Shown one piece after another: positions 54,275 to 64,000 of a DNA stretch of 64,000 bases. The notes beneath the pieces are model-generated. The model saw only the letters and a list, made by a program, of their open reading frames with translations. It had not been told where the DNA came from and did no database searches. Numbering within the stretch: the first letter of the stretch is position 1; each line of letters begins with the position of its first letter. Both the position numbers and the translations under genes were made by a program. The stretch covers positions 1,366,001-1,430,000 of the forward strand of contig CM060734.1 of assembly GCA_030704615.1 (NCBI GenBank), in the 5' to 3' direction. This stretch comes from Takakia lepidozioides (Eukaryota > Streptophyta > Takakiopsida > Takakiales > Takakiaceae).

Positions 54275-57200
54275 CCGGTCATGAACATGTCCCTAACCCC
54301 CTCTCCACAAGGTAACCGGGTAGAGAACCTGTTGCGGCTTATGGTTTGGAATACTAAGTTCCTAACATAGCCTACACCTGTACCTGCATCCACCGCAAGC
54401 ACTCCTATGGTTGGCTGGTCATCACCCCAGCCTCACCATCGACAGCATGCTCTAGGACTGGCCGGTGATCAAATCCGGACCAATCACCTATAAAAACAAG
54501 CGCCCACACAAAACTAGCATGGCGCACAGTCAAGCATGCAGGTATGGAGGGGATCCAAACACAAGAAATCAGAACGACAACTCCCCCACACCAAAAACAA
54601 CTCCACGGTGTTGCTCCTGCAAGGACACCCCAGCCCAAACCCGGACTGACTCTTGCCTCCACCTACGGAAAGGTCTTGGCCTAATGAGAGGGTGGAAACT
54701 ACGAGGAAGAGAAGCTAAAGCAATGCCTAACCCCAGCATGCCCTCATCCCAACACTCTTCCTCTCCTCTCTTCCCTCACTTGCATGACCATGGGAATATC
54801 ATGAAGATACTCCTCAAACCGCCCTCCACGAGCTTCAAAATTCGGCCTTCAAGACCACATGCCAGTCCTTAGGCAGTCCACCAGTGCCTCCACGAGTCAG
54901 CACAGGCCGTCCACAGGTCAACACGGGCCACCACAGACCAGCACAGGCCCACACAGCTCACTGGTCACAGCCGTCACAGTCCCACAGGCCACTGGGCACA
55001 GCCTGTCACAGCCCCTCATAGCCCGTCACAGCTCGCCACAGCCTATCACAGCCCGTCACAGCCCCACAGGCCACAGGGCACAGCCCGCCACAGCCTGTCA
55101 CAGCCCGCACAGCCCGTCACAGCTCGCCACAGCCCCTCACAGCCCCAAAGGCCTCAGGCACGGCCTGACACAGCCCGTCACAGCCCGTCACAGCCCCAAG
55201 GCCTCAGGCACGGCTTGTCACAGCCCCTCACAGCCCAGACCCTTGGCAGCGGCAGAAAGATGTTGGACTTGGGCCATGCGCGCATCGTAGCTTGTGACGC
55301 TACATTGGAACCACTGGGCACAGCCTGTCACAGCCCCACAGCCCGTCACATGCCCACAGGCCACTGGGCACAGCCCGTCACAGCCCCTCACAGCCCGTCA
55401 CAGCCCCAAAGGCCTCAGGGGGCCTGTCACAGCCCCTCACAGCCCATCACAGCCCCAAAGGCCTCAGGCACGCCTGACACAGCCCCTCACAGCCCCAAAG
55501 GCCTCAGGCACGGCTTGTCACAGCCCCTCATAGCCCCAAAGGCCACGGGCACAGCCTGTCACAGCCCCAAAAGGCCACCGGCACAGCCCGTCACAACACC
55601 CAAGGCCACAGGGACAGCCCGTCACAGCCCCATCCATGGCCGCTCTGGCAGTTTAGCCATTTCTCCAAGGGGTTTAGCCACGCCAAGCTAGGGTTTGTGT
55701 CTCTTGGACTCTAGGCTTCTTTCCACCGAGCTATGGCGGCTGTGAGGAAATCAGCAAGGTATTCTTGCTCTTTCGGCTCCCACACACCACCATAGTAGCC
55801 CTAAGCCATGAGGTGGTTGCCACAAACCAAGCCTTCTTTCTCACTTAGCCTCCCCAAACACGCCACTAAACTCAATGGCAAACAACCAAGCCCTGCTGGT
55901 TCCCAGCCCTTGTGAGCACTCATTCAAGCACTCTCCTTGGCCATAGCATCTATCTTAGAGCCTATTCCAGCCCCCTACACCTGCTGCTTCAAGAGTTGCG
56001 CTCCCTTCAAGCTTGAAGTTGAAACCCCAACTCACATAGGCCCTACAAGTGCTTTTCTTTCACTCCAAGTGGAAACCAGCCCTAGACCTTCCGTTCTAGC
56101 TCTCTAAAGCTTGAAAACAAGAGCCTCAATGGGCTGAAGGCATGCTCCACACATGCCCCACTCTCACCATAAGAGAATCAGCTCCTTTGCTTCATTTCTT
56201 GCACCCACAAACCTGAAAATACAAGCTTCAGCAGGCTGAAAGCATGCTCCACATGCCCTACAGGGAAACCAGCCCCTTCCTTCCTTTCTTGCACTCCCAC
56301 ACCTGAAAGTGCAAGCCTTCACCAGGCTGATAGCATGCTCCACACATGCATTGCCCTCACATAAGGGAAGTCAGCCCTTCCCTCTTCCTTGCTTGCCCTC
56401 CAAGCTTGAAGATGGAAGCTTCAATGAGCTGAATACATGCTCCACACATGCAACCTCTTCACACAAGAGATATCAGCCCCCTATCTTGGCTCCTTGGCTC
56501 CTTGATGCTCTCTAAGACAAGACTAAGCACTCCACAGCCTTTGCCAAGCTCCTGAAACCCTAAGGCTTACATTTCCAGCCACAAGACACTTCTCTTGTGG
56601 TGCAAGAGCTCTTCTTCCAAGCTCTGAAACCCTAGGTGCACATTCCATGGCCTTGCCGCACCTCTTAGCTCCTGTTCCAGCCCTGCTCTTGCCATGACAA
56701 GAGCCCTCTCAATGCTGAAGCTCGAGATTGAAACCCAATCTCACCATACTCCACAAAGTGCACTGATTTGCCCCAAGCCAAATCAGCCCTTTCGCTTGGT
56801 CTTGCAATCCTTCACACAATGAAAGCTCGCATTCCCAAGTCCAGTTCTCAGCTTTGCCACCAAAGCCACTATAACCTGCTCTTGACTGGTCCTCTTCCCA
56901 ATCGTGCTTGCTCATGCATGTACACAATCTGAAACCATCAAGGTGCTCTGGAATTACCTGCAGCATGGTGCTTTCATCTCTGAAGCTGAAGATCGAATGC
57001 CAAGGTCTACCACCTCGTAACCCACATCGCCTCCGCTTCTAACAACCAAGAGCTCCACGGTGCTCCTTGCATAACAACTTGGTTTTTCTCATTCTCAAGC
57101 AAAAACCACAAGTGCTACAACTAACTCGTATCTGGCACTCACAGATACGAGCTCATCTTTCTCGAGTGATAAAGAAGAAGAATACAAGCACGAGCTCACA

Positions 57201-57483
57201 AATCTGAAGCATAAACTCATGCATATATAACCTCATCACTCAAATACAAGTCAAGCCAAGTGCACCCCACGCCATGGGGAATCCACACTACGGCGCCATA
57301 GCTAGGCGCGGTGAGGCTCAACTCGAGAAAGATGAGCCTTCCGCGCTTGCCGTGAAGATAACCACTCCAGGGCCTAAATCTGCCTTGACCCCTGGATTGA
57401 CACTTGGGCCAATCCCAAATGTCAATATGTAAAAGCTAGCTATTTCCTAGCTAGTTTCACACTAGTGGTAAAATAACTTGACA
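54275..57483 (-). repeat. LTR and leader of copy B
   Basis: Minus strand from TGTCAAG (57,483) to the Gag frame. It matches the copy A leader over nearly 3 kb, including the TATA-like box (about 57,222), the 100-bp tandem repeat and the CTGTGA repeats. As in A, the LTR/leader border was not resolved. Confidence 0.75.
54880..55640 (-). repeat. CACAGCCCGTCACAG tandem repeat in the leader of copy B
   Basis: Inverse counterpart of 42,480-43,190 with the same higher-order organisation but different unit number and order. About 50 bp (around 55,230-55,310) of non-repetitive sequence is inserted in it. Confidence 0.85.
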
Positions 57484-57484
57484 T

Positions 57485-57672
57485 TGTGTGGACTAGTGAC
57501 TGCCATAGTGGGCAGCATAGTGGCAGCCTAGTGACTGACTAGTTGTAGCCTAGTGGTTGGACTAGTGGCTGGACTAGTGGTCGACTAGTGGTATATTAGT
57601 GTGTGGTGTGCACATGTGTTGTGTGGTTTTGGACAGCGATGTAGTTGTGTAGCGATATGTATGCGCACGACA
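57485..57672 (+). repeat. 188-bp segment S, outer copy next to MULE2
   Basis: TGTGTGGACTAG ... GCACGACA. It separates the LTR start of copy B (one extra base, T) from the target duplication CAGT. Opposite in orientation to 46,531-46,718. Confidence 0.85.
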
Positions 57673-57676
57673 CAGT
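57673..57676. repeat. Target-site duplication CAGT (right) of the A/B insertion
   Basis: Matches 40,636-40,639. See the compound insertion entry. Confidence 0.75.
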
Positions 57677-60432
57677 CCGCATCAACATTTCCTGCCTGTC
57701 CGGCCCCAAGCCCCACTGTTTCCCTTTCAAGAACTCGTTGTACCTGCATTGCTGCATAATTGACCTCACAATGTCCTCCGTTGTGGCAGTGAGGATGTCC
57801 ACCAGAAGCGCCGCAAAGGAGGCACGCCAGGAAGAATGTACTGATTCGGCCATGTTTGTTGTCAGCATGTCGGTGTCGGAGTCGAGACACATTTCCTGCA
57901 CATGCACATGTTCAGGTTACAAGCAAATTACAAATAATGAGTAGCTAGCATGATATTCAGCGGGACGCAAATTCGTCCAACTCACCTCCCGCATATAGTC
58001 GCCGAACTAGAGGAAACGATAATGCCACCATGCTAGCCAACTAACCATCGCTCCCTCGTCTAATTTCTTTACAGCACCTGACGTTGTCCACCAAGCCCGT
58101 ATACATGCAAACTGTGTCTCTGCATCATCCAAGGTGGGAGCACGCTTCCACGCAAGACACATGGAACGGTGCTCCTCTCTGAAATCTGGCGCCACGAGCC
58201 TGGTTGTGTACTGCGACAAGCTCTACAGAAAATGGAACCCACAAGATCTCTCCTTGTTTTTCATCGGAACATTGGGGTCTTCCCCTACACCCTTCGGATG
58301 ACAGCCCAATTTGCTTGTGCGTTGTCTGCCATGAAACCACGGAAATTGGGAGGGGGAAATCCTGCCCTGGCCATATGTTTGTTTATTCCCTGCCAAAGAA
58401 GCATCTCCGATTGTGTGTCCTCTCCTTTCATCTCACAAATAACAATTGTCATTAGCATCCTGCAGTGGGTGTCGTAGACATGTGCACCCATTGTCACCCA
58501 CTGGTGATTTGTAATTCGCTTGATATGGTCAAACATGACCCAACTGTTTGACAAGTCCCCACTCGTCATCTGGTGGACCAGTTCGACGCCGCTGCTAGGC
58601 CCACACGTTGACATTTTGAATACGAAACAGCGATCTGCCTCAATCCCTTGTCCTGGAAATCTACTTCCATGAATGTAGTCATATCCACATCGTCGCTTCA
58701 CCTCCAGAATAGAGTGCATATCCGAGCCACGCCCAATTCTCTGTTTGCAGGAGACAATGTGGTTTCAGACATTCGGTGAACAGACGTGGAACACTGACTC
58801 CAGCAATGCCTCCATTTCCTTCTCATCGAGAGGAACTCTGTCGGAGCCGTCTTCCGACATAATTCTGGCCAATGCCATCTTATGGGCGGCCTACAACTGT
58901 ATCTGTTTGGGTTTGGCACTAGGTCTCAACTTAACCTCCTCCTGAACGAGCTGCGCTGCCTTGTGGACATCCTCCCGCGAGTTACCCCTCGCCAATTTGT
59001 GACAATGGAAACCAACGTGTATGCAAGCTCGTGTGAGGTCAGGGAAACGGTGCAACACATAGAATTGCTTGGCATTATAAACAGACATGCAATGTGGTGG
59101 TTCTTTGCAATGTGCACACTTAAATGTGGAGTTTGGAACCTTCTCCTGAGCTCGAAATGGTTGATGAGCTGTGTTTGTCCAATCCGTCTCGTTCCTGTGA
59201 CCTCTGGATTTAAAGTGGAAGCAAGTTGGGGAGAAACACCGCAACGCGCCCACACAAACAACGTAGCGCACCCGCACACCATTGAGCATCTTCATGCTGG
59301 TGGTTTTGGTGACGCACCAAGGATGACCGTCATGTTTCCTATCCATATCTATCAACATTCCGGACGCCCTCGAATAGTCCGTTCGAGGAGGGAACTCAAA
59401 GAAGATATTACCGTCGACGTCTGCGGGAAGGCATGTAACGGATTTAATTGCGAACTTGTTGTAGTCCAGGAATGCGGCCCCTGGCCTTTGCGCAATAACT
59501 GCCAACGGTATGCAGTCAGAAGGTATATGACCAGTGCAGATGCGTTGCACAAACCAATAATTGTGGCGTCTGACAAGGAGCGTGGGGGGGCCAGCGTGCA
59601 AGCACCTTCCCCATGGACAGAGGGAACTGACAGAGGTGGCATTCCAGTGGGTCTGATTGCAAGATTGAGTGCGAGACCCTCGCTGCCAAAAGTCAACATT
59701 CAACAAATGCAACATTGCACAAAAAGTGGAACTTTGGTTCAAAGGAGACATTTTTATTAATAATGAACTTTGACAAGTATGCATGCCCTCACAAACCAAG
59801 GGAAGCCAAAAGTATGCATGCAATCCATGCTCCGGTAAGTTGGAAATTTGCTCCCGTGTTGCACTGTTCTCACCAAGAAGCTGGAACCTCAATTGGCCTC
59901 TCAACAAGTTCATGACTGACAGGGTGTCGGTAGGTGAAGACAATGGATGCAGCCCGTCGCCTTTGGTGTAGTGGACAACGGTGTCATCTCCTCCGATATA
60001 TGCACCATCGTAAATCGAGATTTTTGTTGTGGAGACTCTATGTCCATAGGACTCATCCTCGTAGCTTATGAGAATGTCCCCATACACTGTTTGCGATGGA
60101 ATCCTCTCTGGCAGGTACGTACACCCGATGCAATCCTCGTAGGCCCACAGGCAGCACCTCCAATGATGTAGGAAGGCCGTGCGGCTTTTGGGGATGTTCC
60201 ATGCTGGCGAAAACTGCAGATCAACGATTCGCAGGCACCAAAGCCGCGCAGGCCCGTCCCGGCAAGGCTGATTGTGGAGACCAGGAAGGTACTCAAGAGC
60301 GGACAGGTGCACCCTCCTCTGCTGAGAGTGGTCTATCCAATCCTGCAAGTATATGAAAATATCCCCTGACTTGGGTGAGAAGTCCCACGGGGTGAGATGC
60401 TTGTTTGGGCAGTTGCTGGGATACCACGCCAT
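57677..60432 (-). CDS. MULE2 transposase, N-terminal and catalytic parts
   Basis: Starts at ATG 60,432 with a 513-residue uninterrupted frame. An N-terminal region (MAWYPSNCPNKH...) is followed by DVDGNIFFEFPP and KHDGHPWCVTKT, then the WRKY/GCM1-like zinc domain (CVGALRCFSPTC, CAHCKEPPHC, closing GFHCHK; 59.25-59.0 kb). Further exons give FPGQGIEADRCFVFKMS, D in WVMFDHIKR (about 58.53 kb), D in FMADNAQANW (about 58.32 kb) and E in NMAESVHSSW (about 57.84 kb), as in MULE1. The intron before EMCLDSDTDM ends GTGCAG and sits where MULE1 has one. Several frame changes lie at 58.75, 58.3 and 58.0 kb. The gene is cut at residue MLMRT by the A/B insertion and resumes at 40,635. Confidence 0.75.
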
Positions 60433-60695
60433 CGCCGACTATTGAAAGGGCTACCAGGAAGCAGAGAGGGTGCGCAGGGAAGGGGGAGTGTGGGGAAGCT
60501 GAAGTGAGAGGAGCTCGGAGCGAGCAAGTGTTGTTGTTGTCTCGGTTTGAAACGCGTGGGTCACGAGCGAAGGTCGGGCAAGTGGCAAAGAAAAAGAGCA
60601 ACATTTAATATAGCCGTACCCAGGAATGAGGGGCAGAATTTAATTCGACATGGCGTCAAATCGGAGGGTGACGACACCTGGCCGACAGAGAACAT
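60433..60695. other. 5' flank of the MULE2 transposase
   Basis: Short intergenic stretch between the transposase start and the 96-bp array. It should hold the promoter, but no element was recognised. A plus-strand charged frame (60,405-60,608) could be a 5' exon of the right-hand gene but is unsupported. Confidence 0.3.
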
Positions 60696-60696
60696 C

Positions 60697-61790
60697 CCAC
60701 GGATGGAAAAATGATGCCAAATTTCCATACGAGGCCCGTCGGATGAAGTCGTCTCGGGGGGAGAGGCCGACACCTGGCCGACAGAGAACATCCCTCGGAT
60801 GGAAAAACGGCGTCGGATCACCAATGAGGCCGTTCGGATGAAGTTGTCTCGGGGGGAGAGGCCGACATCTGGCCTACAGAAATATCCCCCGGATGGCAAA
60901 ACGGCGCCGAATTTCCATACGAGGCTCGTCGGATGAAGTCGTCTCAGGAGGAGAGGCCGACACCTGGCCGACAGAGAACATCCCTCGGATGGAAAAACGG
61001 CGCCGAATTTCCATCCGAGGCCGTTCGGATGAAGTTGTCTCGGGGGGAGAGGCCGACACCTGGCCGACAGAGAACATCCCACGGATGGAAAAATGGCGCC
61101 GAATTTCCATACGAGGCCCGTCGGATGAAGTCGTCTCAAGGGGAGAGGCCGACACCTGGCCGACAGAGAATGTCCCTCGGATGGAAAAACGGCGCTGAAT
61201 TTCCATCCGAGGCCGTTCGGATGAAGTTGTCTCGGGGGGAGAGGCTGACACCTGGCCGACAGAGAACATCCCCCGGATGGAAAAACGGCACCGAATTTCC
61301 ATACGAGGCCCGTCGGATGAAGTCGTCTCGGGGGGAGATGGCTACACCTGGCCAACAGAGAATATCCATCAGATGGAAAAACGGCGCCGAATTTCCATCC
61401 GAGGCTGTTCGGATGAAGTCGTCTTGGGGGGAGAGGCGGACACCTGGCCAACAGAGAACATCCCCCGGATGGAAAAACGGCGCCGAATTTCCATTCGAGG
61501 CCCGTCGGATGAAGTCGTCTCGGGGGGAAAGGCCGACACCTGGCCGAGAGAGAATATCCCCCGGATGGAAAAACGGCGCCGAATTTCCAGACGAGGCCCG
61601 TCGGATGAAGTCCTCTCGGGGGGAGAGGCCGACATCTAGCCGACAGAGAACATCCCTCGGATGGAAAAACGGCGCCGTATTTCCATCCAAGGCCGCACGG
61701 ATGGAGTCGTCTCAAGGGGAGTGGCCGAAAGAGATCATCTGCAGGATGGAAAAACGGTGCCGAATATCCATCAACAGACGCCCGTATCGA
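60697..61790. repeat. 96-bp tandem array, about 12 units, palindromic core
   Basis: Units recur every 96 bp (near 60,701, 60,797, 60,891, 60,987, 61,083, 61,179, 61,275 and so on). Each has a near-palindrome GGATGGAAAAACGGCGCC then GAATTTCCATCC, plus GTCGTCTCGGGGGGAGAGG and CCGACACCTGGCCGACAG. Because 96 is divisible by three, long spurious frames (384 and 306 codons) stay open on both strands. Confidence 0.92.
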
Positions 61791-61959
61791 CCCTTCATCA
61801 ACAATTTTGATTTTTTTTTCGCGTTTTTTTGTCTAATCAGTCACTCAACTTAGAGTTTTTCGCCCGCGGTCCACTTTTTGGCACGTTATGCCCACCAATG
61901 TCGTCCGGTAGAGACAAATTCGGTGCCGGATTTCCATCCATGAGGTGGACCGACTTACT

Positions 61960-62350
61960 TGCAGGATGAAAATTCGGTGCCGGTTTTCCATCCTGCAGCG
62001 CTCCGGTTTACCTGCACGATGGAAATTCGGCGCCGGTTTTCATCCGGCCGCGCTCCCGCTTGCCTGCACGATGGAAATTCGACGCCGGTTTTCCATCCTG
62101 CAGCGCTCCGGTTTACTTGCAAGATGGAAATTCGGCGCCGGTTTTCCATCCGGCCGCACTCCCGCTTGCCGGCAGGATGGAAATTTGGCGCCGGTTTTCC
62201 ATCCGGCCGAGCTCCAACTTGCCTGCAGGATGGAAATTCGGCGCTGGTTTTCCATCCGGCTGCTTCTGGATGAGAACGTCTCGGGCGGAGGGAGGGCCAC
62301 GGTGCGTCCCACTTCATCCGCTGAATGGAAATTCGGCGCCGTTTTTTTCC
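61960..62350. repeat. About 53-bp tandem array with GGAAATTCGGCGCCGG core
   Basis: Seven or so units of GATGGAAATTCGGCGCCGG, TTTTCCATCC and a CTCCGGTTTACCTGCA- or CTCCCGCTTGCCTGCA-like linker. Each core is an imperfect palindrome of the same type as in the 96-bp array. Confidence 0.88.
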
Positions 62351-62850
62351 ATCCAGCGGGCTGTTGATGAAGTCTCGGGGGGAGGGTGGGCCAGGTGGCG
62401 CCTGTGGGCGACCTCCATACCTACATTTAAGGGCGCAGTTGCGCATTAAATGTCCTCCGCCGTCTGTTTTGAACCGGACGTTCCACATGGATACCGCGCT
62501 TGCTTCCCGGATACGCCTTTGACACCTGATGTGAAGGGTGGATGAAGTTCCATTCGAGGCATGTACGCACGCATTTTGCGGGAGATTTTTTCCTTTACTC
62601 GGACTTATGCCGCGTGGAGAAGGGCGTGGCTCTCTTGAGAGAAACCCCACATCCAGACCGCGTCGCAAACTGAAGCCTTTGTACTACGGGCGACAATGCG
62701 GCAATGCCGACCAGCCGAACGGCGACAAAGCGGCAACGCGCCTTCTATACAGGTACATACGCGTTGCCTTTCTTTGATCCGTGGCCATTGTAGTCCCTAC
62801 ATTTCCAGGATGTAAGTTGCCTTATGTGGCGCATGAAAATTAGTTGTGAA
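62351..62850. other. Spacer between MULE2 arrays
   Basis: Contains short coding-like pieces on both strands (for example around 62,540-62,660) but none long enough or recognisable enough to call. Confidence 0.3.
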
Positions 62851-62854
62851 GCCC

Positions 62855-63250
62855 CTAGAAAAATGGCGCCGAATTTCCTGTTTCCGGCCATGGGGCGGAT
62901 GGCTAAGCCCCGGGGGTGGCTGGCACAGTCTGGAAATTCGGCGCCATTTCTCCAGTTCCGGGCCCAGTCAGTTTTGGGACTTAGCCATTTTTGGACCCTG
63001 TACTGGAAAAATGGCGCCATTTTTCCAGTACAGGGTCCGAAAATGGCTAAGTCCCTGGGGCGGATGGCACATATTCTGGAAATTCGGCACCATTTTTCCA
63101 GTTCCGGGCTCAGTCATTTCTGGGACTTAGCCATTTTTGGACCCTGTACTGGAAAAATGGCTAAGTCCCTGGGGCGGATGGCACATATTCTGGAAATTCG
63201 GCGCCATTTTTCCAGTTCCGGGCCCAGTCAGATCTAGGACTTAGCCATTT
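62855..63250. repeat. Foldback repeats with an 80-bp near-perfect palindrome
   Basis: Alternating CTGGAAATTCGGCGCCA, TTCCAGTTCCGGGCCCAGTC and GGGACTTAGCCATTTTTGG blocks in both orientations. The arms 62,976-63,015 and 63,016-63,055 are complementary over 40 bp with one mismatch (T62,992 against G63,039). Confidence 0.88.
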
Positions 63251-63392
63251 TCAGACCCAATCTAGAAAAATGGATGTGATTATGTCTGTGTTTTTTGAAT
63301 GCAGGTACTGTAAGTTCTCCCTGTTGGAGAAAGGTCATCTGTCCTTCTAGCGGCCATTCTTCCTCGCATGGAGGAACCCTGGAGCTGACTCC

Positions 63393-64000
63393 ATGTACAC
63401 TAACGTTATCGTGAAGGAGTGGCATCTGGAGCATTTGCGCGACTGCCCTTGGTATGTGGACCTTCCAGCCGGCTCGCTCGACTCATCCGAGTTCCAATTG
63501 AAGCTGGATGCGGAGGCCCGACGAAACCGGGCTCAACTGCATCCGTTGGGTCCAAAGGAGGCGAAAGCGCTTGCCAAGTCCAGGAAAGCGGCAGAGCTTG
63601 CTCAGGCAGGTATTCAGGAGAAATTGAATGAGAAGAATAAAGGACAAATGAAAAGGACACGGAAACAGGGGAGTAAAGTAACCCCCAAAAAACAGAAAAC
63701 CATCGGGGCACCAGAGGAGGCGCAGGAGGGGCCCCAAGGGAGTGACTCCGACGACGACTTTGTGCAAGGTCCTGCGACTGTTGCTGCTGCTACCAAGTCA
63801 CCGGTTGTCCGGGTTCCCAAGTTAGTTCGGACTAGGACTGGATCTGCCAAGAAGTTGGCATTTGAGGGCGAGCCTACACGGCAGTATTCGGCGGTGACGT
63901 TTCCACAAAGGCCAAAGCTAGAATCCCCAACAATCATCCAATGCGTCAATGAGAGCTTTCTTGACGCTCTGGCTGCCAGGGCGAAGAAGGTGGCACACAG
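63393..64000 (+). CDS. 5' part of a putative ParB-methyltransferase homologue of MULE2
   Basis: Open from ATG 63,393 to the window edge. It reads SMYTNVIVKEWHLEHLRDC, a basic NLS-like part (KRTRKQGSKVTPKKQK), an acidic patch (GSDSDDDFV) and, at the edge, ESPTIIQCVNESFLDALAAR. MULE1's methyltransferase gene has the same order in its first exons: NLS-like basic/acidic segment, then KEIIVDVDDEFYESKAAE. The gene is divergent from the transposase across the arrays, as in MULE1. The ParB and catalytic parts would lie outside the window, so the identity is inferred from context and a weak match. Confidence 0.5.
   Translation, partial: MYTNVIVKEWHLEHLRDCPWYVDLPAGSLDSSEFQLKLDAEARRNRAQLHPLGPKEAKALAKSRKAAELAQAGIQEKLNEKNKGQMKRTRKQGSKVTPKKQKTIGAPEEAQEGPQGSDSDDDFVQGPATVAAATKSPVVRVPKLVRTRTGSAKKLAFEGEPTRQYSAVTFPQRPKLESPTIIQCVNESFLDALAARAKKVAH

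Larger units (their letters stand above)
40640..57672. mobile_element. 17-kb compound insertion of two opposed DNMT-carrying Ty3/gypsy copies
   Basis: Copy A (plus, 40,640-46,220) is joined to an LTR fragment (46,221-46,528), and copy B (minus, 46,719-57,483) follows. A 188-bp segment S occurs in inverse orientations at 46,531-46,718 and 57,485-57,672. Outer ends are TGTC..GACA with CAGT duplications, so the whole appears to have entered MULE2 in one event or was rearranged in place afterwards. A and B are highly similar over the shared 5.5 kb. Copy A lacks the N-terminal half of gag. Confidence 0.75.
39903..64000. mobile_element. MULE2: second Mutator-like element, continues past the window
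   Basis: The left end (39,903-39,960) has GTTAGCTATTTCATGAGCG then TGAGCGGCATGAGCG, like the MULE1 ends. It contains a minus-strand transposase homologous to that of MULE1 (60,432-57,677 and 40,635-40,364, split by a retrotransposon). It also has palindromic repeat arrays (60.7-63.25 kb) and the beginning of a plus-strand gene placed like the ParB-methyltransferase gene of MULE1. The right end and target duplication lie outside the window. Without the 17-kb insertion about 7.1 kb of MULE2 is visible. Confidence 0.7.

Noticed and set aside
46531-57672. Segment S as terminal inverted repeats of a DNA transposon containing copy B
   Set aside because: The inner copy lies between the polypurine tract and an LTR start, and the target duplication is outside copy A. 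The enclosed sequence is a standard LTR element with its own integrase.
60561-61853. Long open frames of 384 (minus) and 306 (plus) codons
   Set aside because: Both are translations of the same 96-bp tandem repeat on opposite strands. The period divisible by three explains the openness, and neither has a recognisable fold.

Overview
The window looks like nuclear DNA of a streptophyte (plant lineage). The one clear host gene is an intron-split cytosolic ribosomal protein L10a (uL1) that is close to the land-plant protein. Nearly everything else is nested transposable elements whose introns, splice sites and families are eukaryotic. A charophyte alga such as Chara is my best guess, but this is inference and was not tested.

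Layout. 0.7-3.0 kb: RPL10A, minus strand, four coding exons giving exactly 216 residues. 3.3-6.3 kb: short degenerate repeats, a tRNA-like hairpin and a piece of an unrecognised open frame. 6,292-18,128: a complete Mutator-like DNA transposon (here 'MULE1') with related ends rich in GTGAGCC and a 9-bp target duplication. It carries two divergent genes. One encodes a DDE transposase with a WRKY/GCM1-type zinc domain (plus strand). The other encodes a ParB-like domain joined to a beta-class DNA amino-methyltransferase (minus strand). An array of about 16 near-perfect 36-nt palindromes lies between them, apparently inside the first intron of the methyltransferase gene. 18,260-23,153: a 3'-truncated Ty3/gypsy copy (C). 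23.2-24.9 kb: a gene fragment plus microsatellites. 24,860-37,904: a structurally complete copy (D) of the same Ty3/gypsy family, minus strand, with paired LTRs, PBS, PPT and target duplication AGTAA, plus a long extra coding region before the 3' LTR. 38.0-38.5 kb: a LINE fragment.

39.9 kb to the window end: a second MULE of the same type in the opposite orientation ('MULE2'). Its transposase gene is split by a 17-kb insertion (40,640-57,672) bounded by the duplication CAGT. That insertion consists of two opposed copies (A, defective; B, nearly intact) of a Ty3/gypsy retrotransposon. Copy B encodes Gag, protease and a DNMT3-like cytosine-5 methyltransferase in one frame. An in-frame UAG in the classical leaky context UAG-CAA-CCA then separates this from RT, RNase H, integrase and a C-terminal PHD finger. 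Right of the split transposase gene lie 2.6 kb of palindromic tandem repeats. At the edge is the start of a plus-strand gene that occupies the same place as the ParB-methyltransferase gene of MULE1.

Two unrelated selfish lineages here therefore each carry a DNA methyltransferase: a predicted 5mC enzyme in the retrotransposon and a predicted amino (6mA/4mC) type in the MULE. The MULE pairing of ParB-like methyltransferase, WRKY/GCM1 transposase and palindrome arrays is the best candidate for an undescribed system. Many frames carry small indels, so either the copies are decaying or the assembly has base-level errors.
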